8,707 nt of DNA from contig JAEZBX010000201.1 of the NCBI GenBank assembly GCA_023412765.1, forward strand, positions 1 through 8,707, written 5' to 3'. The translations under genes and the position numbers were made by a program. Under the pieces are notes generated by a model. It searched no databases. It saw nothing but the letters and a program-made list of their open reading frames with translations, and had not been told where the DNA came from. Shown piece by piece: positions 1-5,989 of this stretch (the stretch's first letter is position 1; the number at the start of each line of letters is the position of its first letter). The DNA comes from Bacteroidota bacterium. GTDB taxonomy: Bacteria; Bacteroidota; Bacteroidia; Cytophagales; Cyclobacteriaceae.

Positions 1-524
1 ATTAATCGGTCATCAATAAGTTTCTTCAGGTAAGCTTTCGCTTTTGAGAGCTGAGATTTTGAACTGCCCTCGGCGATGTTCAACATCTCTGCAATTTCAC
101 TGTGGTTGTAGCCTTCAACCACATGCAGGTTAAATATCAGTTTATAGCCCTCTGGCAATCGGCCAACAATTTCAAGGAGCTCTTGATTTGATAGCTGGGA
201 AATAACGTCCTCGGATGTGCTGAGGACAGATTCCGCATACGACGCATCTACATGATCGAAATATTTTTTGTTTTGGTGGAAGTGATTGATGGCAGTGTTG
301 ACAAAGATCTTCCTCATCCATCCTTCAAAAGATCCTCCCTGCCAGGTATGAATGTTCTTGAACGCCTTTACGAATGCTTCGTGGAAGATGTCCTCGGCTT
401 CGGCTCTTGATCGGGTATATCGCAGACAAATTGCCATCATCCGGCGGGAATAAAGAGAATAAAGCTTCTCCTGTGCAGAAGCTTTATTCTGAATACATCC
501 CTGGATAATTTCCTTTTCTGTCAT
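1..524 (-). CDS. ECF-type RNA polymerase sigma factor, 3' end cut by window edge
   Basis: This gene encodes an alternative sigma factor of the extracytoplasmic-function group, which directs RNA polymerase to a small regulon. I translated 174 codons by hand from the ATG at 524; no stop is reached before base 1. Region 2 spans about residues 21-88, with the acidic patch RAEAEDIFHEAF (40-51) and the FEGWMRKIFVNTAINHF stretch (66-82). A variable linker follows. Region 4 is at about 116-170, with the helix-turn-helix HSEIAEMLNIAEGSSKSQLS (141-160) that would read the -35 element. ECF proteins are usually 160-200 residues, so only a few C-terminal residues are missing. An in-frame TAA, the stop of the upstream lipoprotein gene, lies 18 bp before the ATG, so this start is effectively forced. 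Gene order and spacing indicate co-transcription with the lipoprotein. No anti-sigma gene is visible; it may lie beyond the left edge. Confidence 0.92.
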   Translation of the reverse strand, partial: MTEKEIIQGCIQNKASAQEKLYSLYSRRMMAICLRYTRSRAEAEDIFHEAFVKAFKNIHTWQGGSFEGWMRKIFVNTAINHFHQNKKYFDHVDASYAESVLSTSEDVISQLSNQELLEIVGRLPEGYKLIFNLHVVEGYNHSEIAEMLNIAEGSSKSQLSKAKAYLKKLIDDRL

Positions 525-542
525 GGAACCCGTATCCTGAGG

Positions 543-1214
543 TTATTCATTAATGGTGACGGTACATTGCGCTTCGACAAATCCGTCGCCTGTAAACAGT
601 TTGTAGGTGAACTTGTCTGTTCCGACAAATCCTTTGGGGGGATAGTACACGTATACAATGTTTTTGAAACTGCCGGAGTAGGAAAAGGTCTGAAAACGTC
701 CTTTTTCTGGAGCATTTAGCCCGCTGCCCTGGTAGGTACAAACCTTGTCATTCTCAAAGATCCGGATAGCGACAGGTTTGTCCTTTTTTGTTTCTATGGA
801 TTCGCCGTGAATTTCAAATACACAGTTCGAAAGGTCGATGGGCTCTTCGACGACCATCCTGATAGGTGCTGAAAAACATTGTTCTTTATGACAGACGTTG
901 TAGGTGATTTCGTCAACTCCAACAAAGCCGTCATCGGGTTTATAAAACCATCCTTCATCCTGAATAAAGGAAATTGAGCCGGAATTTGGTATACTGTAAG
1001 AAACACTGACGTCAACTTTAATGCTATCGTTAACCAATGGGTCTAGCCTTACTCCATATGGGTTCCCCCCATTGTTATATAGGTAAATATCATCCGCATT
1101 CACCTGAATCATAAGAAAGCTGGAGGGAACTTTGTCGGTTAGATCGTCATCGCACCCTGTCAATATGAGACAGAGCACGGTCACAGCGCAATATAAATAG
1201 AAAGGTTTTATCAT
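543..1214 (-). CDS. Lipoprotein with two Ig-like (Big_9-type) domains
   Basis: The 223-residue product begins with a lipoprotein signal peptide: a positively charged start, a hydrophobic core, and the lipobox LTGC with Cys21 as the lipidated residue. Asp22-Asp24 follow at once. Acidic runs just after the Cys act as a surface-export signal in some Bacteroidota, so outer-membrane surface display is possible (inference). Two related beta-sandwich modules follow, at about 53-123 and 131-223. Each carries an ND motif (DPLVND 58-63; IFEND 152-156) and a Y-x-P-x-x-GFVG-x-D-x-x-TY signature (91-105; 191-204), typical of Ig-like/cadherin-like repeats in bacterial surface proteins. Extra cysteine pairs (108/113, 131/159/217) could form disulfides. 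No catalytic motif is seen. It sits 18 bp upstream of the ECF sigma gene behind a probable ECF promoter, so it may be a target, envelope sensor component or regulator of that sigma. The role is unknown. Confidence 0.85.
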   Translation of the reverse strand: MIKPFYLYCAVTVLCLILTGCDDDLTDKVPSSFLMIQVNADDIYLYNNGGNPYGVRLDPLVNDSIKVDVSVSYSIPNSGSISFIQDEGWFYKPDDGFVGVDEITYNVCHKEQCFSAPIRMVVEEPIDLSNCVFEIHGESIETKKDKPVAIRIFENDKVCTYQGSGLNAPEKGRFQTFSYSGSFKNIVYVYYPPKGFVGTDKFTYKLFTGDGFVEAQCTVTINE

Positions 1215-1234
1215 AATTTGAAATTTTCTGCGGC

Positions 1235-1261
1235 TAAGACAGTAAGGTCCGGCAAAGGGTT
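1235..1261 (-). promoter_or_regulatory. Candidate ECF-sigma promoter for the lipoprotein-sigma unit
   Basis: On the minus strand AACC (plus 1258-1261, within AACCCTTT) is followed after 17 bases by GTCTTA (plus 1235-1240). ECF promoters typically have an AAC-containing -35 element and a -10 element around GTC, 16-17 bases apart. Transcription would start around 1228, giving a leader of about 15 bases before the ATG at 1214. The position directly ahead of an ECF sigma operon suggests autoregulation. The motif match is seen; its function is inferred. Confidence 0.5.
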
Positions 1262-1264
1262 GCC
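1251..1264. promoter_or_regulatory. Inverted repeat GGCAA-N4-TTGCC over the candidate -35 box
   Basis: A perfect 5 bp inverted repeat with a 4 bp spacer covers the proposed -35 element of the lipoprotein-sigma promoter. It could be an operator for a dimeric regulator, or chance. No other copy was noticed in the window. Confidence 0.3.
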
Positions 1265-1272
1265 TGGGAGGG

Positions 1273-1312
1273 AAAAAAAAGCTGTCAGCTAACAGCTATC
1301 AGCCAACAGCTT
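1273..1312 (-). terminator. Terminator-like hairpin plus T-run built from heptamer repeats
   Basis: Read on the minus strand, AGCTGT (plus 1292-1297) and ACAGCT (plus 1280-1285) form a perfect 6 bp stem with a 6-base loop, followed by seven further Ts (plus 1273-1279). An alternative 7 bp stem pairs AAGCTGT (plus 1306-1312) with ACAGCTT (plus 1279-1285). It lies about 145 bp beyond the uxaC stop and just before the promoter of the next minus-strand unit, the place where an intrinsic terminator for the uxaC operon would be expected. The stem is short and only half GC, so efficiency is uncertain. Confidence 0.5.
1280..1311. repeat. Degenerate heptamer repeat, family AGCTNWC (copy 1)
   Basis: Successive 7 bp units are AGCTGTC, AGCTAAC, AGCTATC and AGCCAAC, then a partial AGCT. 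The last 18 bp match 17 of 18 bases in the repeat at 7907-7924. The palindromic AGCT core lets adjacent units fold into hairpins. Confidence 0.85.
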
Positions 1313-1314
1313 GG

Positions 1315-1422
1315 ATAGAAGGTAATTCCCAAACGCTGCCAATTAAGAAATGGGACGAGCCTCTTCAGAAAGGCAATTTCGGTGTGCCCGGGGTTAAGAG
1401 CACAAATATGTCCTACCGCAAC
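1315..1422. other. Unassigned intergenic sequence open on both strands
   Basis: This stretch lies between the two repeat blocks downstream of uxaC. On the plus strand one frame is open from 1246 to 1467 and reads protein-like between about 1312 and 1422, with segments such as KKWDEPLQKGNFGVPG (from 1345). It has no start codon except an internal ATG at 1408. One minus-strand frame is open as well. It could be a remnant of a gene's 3' end, a dispersed element, or chance. I recognise no family. A weak 5 bp stem (TGTGC 1383-1387, GCACA 1400-1404) is also present. Confidence 0.35.
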
Positions 1423-1454
1423 CTCAACACGTCAACACGTCAACACCTCAACAC
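1423..1454. repeat. Octamer tandem repeat STCAACAC, four copies
   Basis: The four exact 8 bp units are CTCAACAC, GTCAACAC, GTCAACAC and CTCAACAC, differing only in the first base in the symmetric order C,G,G,C. The array ends 2 bp before the uxaC stop codon (minus strand), so it forms the first part of the 3' untranslated region of that operon. Confidence 0.9.
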
Positions 1455-1456
1455 AT

Positions 1457-2866
1457 TTAGAATTTAAAATACTCCTTCGCATTATGATAACACACATCCT
1501 CCACGATCTTTCCGATCCATTCAAAGTTGTCCGGTAGTTCGCCTTTTTCAATATCGTTACCCAACAGATTGCAAAGTATTCTTCTGAAATATTCGTGGCG
1601 TGGATAGGAGAGGAAGCTTCGTGAATCTGTAACCATGCCTACAAACCGCGATAGCAATCCCATATTAGACAGCGTGTTCATTTGCCGCTCCATACCATCC
1701 TTTTGATCCATGAACCACCATCCGGAGCCCCATTGCATTTTACCCGGGATACCCATGCTAAAGTTACCCAGCATTGTTGCAAATGTGTCGTTGTCTGAAG
1801 GATTGACGTTGTACAAAATAGTTTTTGTCAATTGATCTGTATCATCCAATTGGTTCAGGAACTTCGACATGCTTTGCGCCTGAGGATAATCTCCAATGGA
1901 ATCGAACCCAGTATCCGGGCCAAGTTCTCGCAGCATTCTTGAATTGTTTCCGCGCAATGCACCCAAATGGAATTGCTGCGCCCAGCCTTTCGAATGATAC
2001 ATTTTACACAACTCGGTTAACACCGCACATTTAAACTGAAGAAGTTCGCTGTGATCTAACGTTTTGCCTGCACGCACTTTTAGGAAGATGGAGGAAGCGT
2101 TAGCCATGGCATTCTTGTCGTAATACAAATATTCCAAACCGTGATCAGACGCACGACATCCCAGGGAATCAAAGAAATCGACTCGATTCTTCAGCGCATC
2201 CAACAAACCATCAAACCTCTTTATTGAAATTCCTGAAGCACTTTCGAGTTTGTCGAGATAAGCGTTGTAAACCTTTGGATCTTCCGCTGCAAAAGTTTTG
2301 TCAGGTCGGAATGTCGGGAACATACGAATATCCGATTTCTGCTTCGCGAACTGGATGTGATAACCCAGGTCATCAATAGGATCGTCGGTCGTACAAACAA
2401 CCTCCACCTTCATTCGCTTAAGCAGCGAAAGAACGCTGTAGTCGTCTTGTTGTAATGCAGACGTTGCTTCATCGTAAATTTCTTTCGCTGAAGTTTCGTC
2501 AAGTACTTTACGTGTCCCGAAGTAATTCTTCAGTTCGAGGTGCGTCCAGTGATAGAGTGGATTGCGCATGGTATAGGGTACCGTTCGCGCCCATTCCAGA
2601 AATTTCTCATATGGTGAAGCGTTGCCCGTAATATATCGCTCAGCCACACCGTTAATACGCATTGCTCGCCACTTGTAGTGGTCGCCTTCAAGCCAGATCT
2701 CTGTGAGGTTTTGGAACTTTCTGTTCTCGGCTATGTCTTTCGGCGACAAATGGCAGTGATAATCCAGGATGGCAGCAGGTGCTGCATATTGCTCATATAA
2801 TTGAATGGAAGCTTCTGTTTCCAGGAGAAAATCATCGCCCAAAAAGGGCCGCGAAGTCTTGATCAT
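1457..2866 (-). CDS. uxaC: Uronate isomerase (glucuronate/galacturonate isomerase)
   Basis: UxaC (EC 5.3.1.12) is a cytoplasmic enzyme that isomerises D-glucuronate to D-fructuronate and D-galacturonate to D-tagaturonate, the first step of hexuronate breakdown toward KDG. The 469-residue length matches the roughly 470 of the E. coli enzyme, and similarity runs end to end. It has the N-terminal FDYHCHL-type metal motif (here LDYHCHLSP, His37 and His39), GDHYKWRAMR and NPLYHWTHLEL segments, TTDDPIDDL near residue 160, a GFDSIGD segment, MQWGSGWWFMDQKDGMERQM, and the C-terminal TDSRSFLSYPRHEYFRRILC block. This places it in the amidohydrolase superfamily. No signal peptide is present. It is the last gene of the minus-strand operon, 52 bp after the Gfo/Idh gene. 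No Shine-Dalgarno sequence precedes the ATG. No other hexuronate gene (uxaA, uxaB, uxuA, uxuB, kdgK) is in the window, so the rest of the pathway must lie elsewhere. Confidence 0.97.
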   Translation of the reverse strand: MIKTSRPFLGDDFLLETEASIQLYEQYAAPAAILDYHCHLSPKDIAENRKFQNLTEIWLEGDHYKWRAMRINGVAERYITGNASPYEKFLEWARTVPYTMRNPLYHWTHLELKNYFGTRKVLDETSAKEIYDEATSALQQDDYSVLSLLKRMKVEVVCTTDDPIDDLGYHIQFAKQKSDIRMFPTFRPDKTFAAEDPKVYNAYLDKLESASGISIKRFDGLLDALKNRVDFFDSLGCRASDHGLEYLYYDKNAMANASSIFLKVRAGKTLDHSELLQFKCAVLTELCKMYHSKGWAQQFHLGALRGNNSRMLRELGPDTGFDSIGDYPQAQSMSKFLNQLDDTDQLTKTILYNVNPSDNDTFATMLGNFSMGIPGKMQWGSGWWFMDQKDGMERQMNTLSNMGLLSRFVGMVTDSRSFLSYPRHEYFRRILCNLLGNDIEKGELPDNFEWIGKIVEDVCYHNAKEYFKF

Positions 2867-2918
2867 AACAAAGTTACAAGGTTAAACTGCTCCTATTAGT
2901 TGTTGAGATTGTTGTCTG

Positions 2919-4289
2919 CTAGTATTTAAAAGCTTTGCTGCCGACCATCACTTCCTGCTTTTGTTCATCAAAAGTTGCCTTCGTGCCGGAATGCGCTGCA
3001 GCTGTGGTCATGATACTCGCGATGGAATGAGAGTATCCGACTTCAATAGGCGCGTTTGGTTGTTTTCTGCTCCTAACGCATTCCATCCAGTTGCGCATGT
3101 GCGCTGAAGTAAGTGAATCCCCACCCGTATTGGCAGAAGTCACTACCTTTTCAGCCATAGCTGATATGTCCATTTCCGGCAAAAGGTTAGCCGACATCTT
3201 CATTGCCTTTGCATGTCTTTCTTCCAATCCGCCGTGAGGAGAGATTTTGTTGGTGTTCAGATTCAATTCTCCTCCATTAGAATAGTAAATTTCTGCGGGA
3301 TTTTCTTTTCCATTGTGCATCCTCGACGTGAATAAAACCTGGAATCCTGATGATGGATCATTTTGTGGCCCGTAGTCGAATACGGCAGTCATCGTATCCC
3401 AACTCTTCCTGCCGTCCTTCCAGGCATATATACCACCGTTGGCAACGACACTCCTTGGATGCTGCAACTTTGTAAACCAATGCACGGTGTCGATCTGGTG
3501 ACTCATCCATTGGCCTGGCATTCCTGAAGAATACGGCCAGAATAGGCGAAATTCGAGGTGCTTGCGTGCATCAAACGGTTCCATCGGACGGTTCATGATA
3601 AAACGTTTCCAATCGGTGTCAGATTCTTTCATCTTAGCGACATCATCGGGTCTGCGCCAACGCCCTGGCTGGTTAACATTCCATGTTAGTTCCACCATCG
3701 TAATCGGTCCGAATTTTCCGCTTTGAATAAAATCGTAAGCAGCGTGATAATTGGCGCCGCTTCTGCGCTGCGAGCCGATCTGAACAATCTTGTTTGATTC
3801 TTTCACCGCTTTCAGTGCCGCGCGGTTGTCTTCCATCGTTTCTGCGAACGGCTTTTCCGTATACGTGTCACATCCTGCCTTTACCGCTTCTATCGTATGT
3901 AGTGCGTGTTGGAAATCTGCAGTGCTGATGATTACAGCGTCAATATCTTTTGTGGCGTATAATTCATCGTTGTTCCGGCATGCCTTGATATCGTGCCCTA
4001 ACTTTTCCTTAAGTTTCGCTGAAGCTTCTTCGCGGCGGAGCCGCCAGATATCAGAAACTGCCACCATATCAAAATTCATTTCCTTATAATGATTGAGAAA
4101 GCAAGGCAGGAGGGAGCCATTAAACCTGTCAGAATAACCTACGACGCCAACGCGGACCCTGTCATTGGCACCAATGATATTACCATAGCTCTTTGCACTA
4201 AATCCAAGGGCACCGAGATAGGTTCCAGTTGCTGCCATCGCAGTTTTCTTAATAAAATTTCGTCTAGAATTTTTCATTTTTTCAGGCAT
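2919..4289 (-). CDS. Tat-exported Gfo/Idh/MocA family oxidoreductase
   Basis: This is a predicted NAD(P)-dependent sugar or glycoside oxidoreductase carried to the periplasm in folded form. A twin-arginine signal lies at the N-terminus (SRRNFIKK 8-15, then a hydrophobic stretch to about 32). The Rossmann domain starts at about 45; Asp80 at the end of the second strand suggests NAD preference. The family EKP motif is at 145-147. The C-terminal substrate domain contains DWKRF (226-230) and the SHQIDTVHW segment, with His264, Asp267 and His270 in catalytic-site positions. The dinucleotide loop is odd: GYSDRF (51-56) where relatives have a glycine-rich G-x-G-x-x-G. Met5 (4277) is an equally plausible start and gives the usual Tat N-terminus. 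The gene lies 37 bp after a DUF1080 gene and 52 bp before uxaC. Exported Gfo/Idh enzymes next to DUF1080 proteins fit a route in which a glycoside C3 hydroxyl is oxidised before cleavage; the actual substrate is unknown. Confidence 0.9.
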   Translation of the reverse strand: MPEKMKNSRRNFIKKTAMAATGTYLGALGFSAKSYGNIIGANDRVRVGVVGYSDRFNGSLLPCFLNHYKEMNFDMVAVSDIWRLRREEASAKLKEKLGHDIKACRNNDELYATKDIDAVIISTADFQHALHTIEAVKAGCDTYTEKPFAETMEDNRAALKAVKESNKIVQIGSQRRSGANYHAAYDFIQSGKFGPITMVELTWNVNQPGRWRRPDDVAKMKESDTDWKRFIMNRPMEPFDARKHLEFRLFWPYSSGMPGQWMSHQIDTVHWFTKLQHPRSVVANGGIYAWKDGRKSWDTMTAVFDYGPQNDPSSGFQVLFTSRMHNGKENPAEIYYSNGGELNLNTNKISPHGGLEERHAKAMKMSANLLPEMDISAMAEKVVTSANTGGDSLTSAHMRNWMECVRSRKQPNAPIEVGYSHSIASIMTTAAAHSGTKATFDEQKQEVMVGSKAFKY

Positions 4290-4326
4290 TAGTTTTAATA
4301 CTTTTCAGTTTGGTTTTCGATGGTAA

Positions 4327-5679
4327 CTAAGGCATCGCGTCGAGCTCTTTTATCTTGATGCTCCTAAAGGATACTTCGTCACTGTGGTCCTGGAGCAGGA
4401 TATGTCCTTTTTCAGCCATACCAAAGTTTTCAAAATTGGCATATTTGCTTCGCGCCACAAGCGCATTGTAAATCGGAGTTCCGCGTTGGTATTCAACGAC
4501 CTTGTATCCATTCAACCAATGCTCTACACTGTTGTCTGGGTAAACAACAATTCTTCCCCAGTTCCATTCACCAATCTTATGCTTACCGCGATTATTTTGT
4601 TCTGCCGGTATCAGATCGTATAAAGAAGATAGAGTACGGTTGCCAGCGGCGCCTTGTTTTGCATCCGGATGCTTCTCATCATCCAGGACCTGATACTCCA
4701 AACCAATAACTCCACCCTTTGATTTTTCATTTTCTACCACAAAATATTTGACTCCGCTGTTAGCACCGGGTGTTAATCTAAATTCAAATTGTAAGTCAAA
4801 AGCTCCAAATTGTTTTTCTGTGACGATGTCAGAATGCTTTGAGCCTGCTGGCTGTGGTTTGACAGTGAGTGTTCCGTCTTTGATCTCCCAGATTTGTGTA
4901 GGAAATTCATTTCCATACGGAGCGCGCCACCCAGAGGCTGTACGCCCGTCCCACAGCAATGAATAGCCATTCATCTTTTCCTGTTCTGACAGATTATTTG
5001 GGATCAGATTTGCAACAAAAATGTCGTCTACCGGTGAAGCCTTGAGATTCCGCGTCTGCAGTTTAATATTTTTGAAACGAACTTGTTTGCCTGCATCTTC
5101 GGGATTCCGAACCGAGTGAACCTGCAACGCAATAAAACCTTTCGGTGTCATATCATCGACCAGATGCGCAGCTGGGATGTCATTAATGAATGTGCGCATA
5201 GTGTTACCGATACATTCTATGCGGACTTTATTCCAGTCGTTTAGCTTGAATGCTTTTTTGGCCGGCAGGTTGTACTCTAATGGATATAACCATTGCCTTC
5301 GCGCTTCGTCATATATTCCGCCAGTCCACGCGCGATCGGAAGGATCGATCTCAAGTTGATAACCATGAACTCTTCCGTCCTGGTAGTCCGCCTTGCTTTC
5401 ACTTCGAAACTGAATGCCTGAATTTGTACCGGCATCGATCTTGAACTCAAGTGTAAGGATGAAGTCGCCGTATTCCTGTTCCGTAACAAGAAATGAATTT
5501 GGTTCGCCATGGACCGTAGTGCCCACGATCTCGCCGTTTTTTACTTCGTATTTTGCTTTCCCATTCAGGACTTTCCATCCCTTAAGATCCTTCCCATTGA
5601 ACAGGTTTACAGTCGCAGTCGGTTGTCCCGCTACCGCAATGGAAATGAATGTTAAAAATAAGAGGCTTGCAAATTTCAT
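4327..5679 (-). CDS. Secreted tandem DUF1080 (3-keto-disaccharide hydrolase-like) protein
   Basis: The 450-residue protein starts with a Sec signal peptide (hydrophobic residues 3-16, likely cleavage near Ala17-Gly18) and has no lipobox. It holds two copies of the concanavalin-like beta-sandwich domain DUF1080 (PF06439). Copy 1 is at about 24-212, with LFNGKDLKGW (26-35), an NSGIQFRS motif and YQLEID. Copy 2 is at about 237-447, with LWDGRTASGW (242-251), NSGVKYFV, GLEYQVLDD and the terminal GHILLQDHSDEVSFRSIKI. Members of this family cleave 3-keto-glycosides made by partner Gfo/Idh oxidoreductases, and such a partner follows 37 bp downstream. It is the first gene of the minus-strand operon and begins the divergent region. 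Most family members carry one domain, so the duplication may give two catalytic sites or one catalytic and one binding module. Periplasmic or surface location is predicted. Family assignment is strong; activity on a particular glycan is inference. Confidence 0.92.
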   Translation of the reverse strand: MKFASLLFLTFISIAVAGQPTATVNLFNGKDLKGWKVLNGKAKYEVKNGEIVGTTVHGEPNSFLVTEQEYGDFILTLEFKIDAGTNSGIQFRSESKADYQDGRVHGYQLEIDPSDRAWTGGIYDEARRQWLYPLEYNLPAKKAFKLNDWNKVRIECIGNTMRTFINDIPAAHLVDDMTPKGFIALQVHSVRNPEDAGKQVRFKNIKLQTRNLKASPVDDIFVANLIPNNLSEQEKMNGYSLLWDGRTASGWRAPYGNEFPTQIWEIKDGTLTVKPQPAGSKHSDIVTEKQFGAFDLQFEFRLTPGANSGVKYFVVENEKSKGGVIGLEYQVLDDEKHPDAKQGAAGNRTLSSLYDLIPAEQNNRGKHKIGEWNWGRIVVYPDNSVEHWLNGYKVVEYQRGTPIYNALVARSKYANFENFGMAEKGHILLQDHSDEVSFRSIKIKELDAMP

Positions 5680-5728
5680 AGGCAGGTCATGAGAAGATTA
5701 GACGCGAAGGAAACAATTGAGATTTTGT

Positions 5729-5760
5729 CCACTTTATTTTCTGAAGCTAAGATAAGCAAA
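5729..5760 (-). promoter_or_regulatory. Weak Bacteroidota-type promoter candidate for the DUF1080 operon
   Basis: On the minus strand TTTG (plus 5757-5760) is followed after 20 bases by TAAAGTGG (plus 5729-5736). The Bacteroidota housekeeping pattern is TTTG, about 19-20 bases, then TAnnTTTG; the -33 box is exact but the -7 box matches only partly. It would give a leader of roughly 45 bases before the ATG at 5679. Confidence 0.25.
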
Positions 5761-5940
5761 TGTGTATATAAAGAAGGTGAAAGTTGTTATGAGAGGTAAA
5801 GTTTTGTCTGAGTGTGCTGGACTATCATGGTTGCAGAACACGTTTTGAATAAATAGTAACGTTCAAAGATATTTAAAATGCAGTTTGAAGAAAGTTGGAA
5901 AGTATAGAATTTAAAATCATTTTGTCTGTGTCAATTGGTA

Positions 5941-5955
5941 TTGTGGAAATCACAA
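5941..5955. promoter_or_regulatory. Inverted repeat TTGTG-N5-CACAA ahead of the esterase gene
   Basis: Perfect 5 bp arms flank GAAAT, ending 34 bp before the esterase ATG. The size suits a dimeric helix-turn-helix operator near the promoter. A single occurrence gives no proof of function. Confidence 0.3.
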
Positions 5956-5989
5956 CCACTTGTATGCCTTTACCTAAACTTAATTTCTT

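Larger units (their letters stand above)
5680..5989. other. 310 bp divergent intergenic control region
   Basis: This AT-rich spacer separates the minus-strand DUF1080 operon from the plus-strand esterase gene and must hold both sets of control signals. I see a weak minus-strand promoter candidate (5729-5760), an inverted repeat at 5941-5955, and a 19-codon plus-strand ORF (5789-5848) that I do not believe. No RNA gene or riboswitch was recognised, and no transcription factor gene adjoins. Confidence 0.7.

Noticed and set aside
1383..1404. Hairpin TGTGC/GCACA as a terminator after uxaC.
   Set aside because: It has only 5 bp of stem, a 12-base loop and no T-run; the hairpin at 1273-1312 is a better candidate.
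2869..2876. Minus-strand TAACTTTG just before the uxaC ATG, an exact match to the Bacteroidota -7 pattern.
   Set aside because: Transcription would start at or inside the start codon, and no TTTG box lies about 20 bases upstream; probably chance in an intra-operon gap.
3790..4089. A 99-codon plus-strand ORF opposite the Gfo/Idh gene.
   Set aside because: It is antisense to a clear, conserved coding region and shows no family features.
5789..5848. A 19-codon plus-strand ORF in the divergent region, preceded by a purine-rich stretch.
   Set aside because: It is too short, with no hydrophobic or leader-peptide pattern, and its composition matches the AT-rich spacer.
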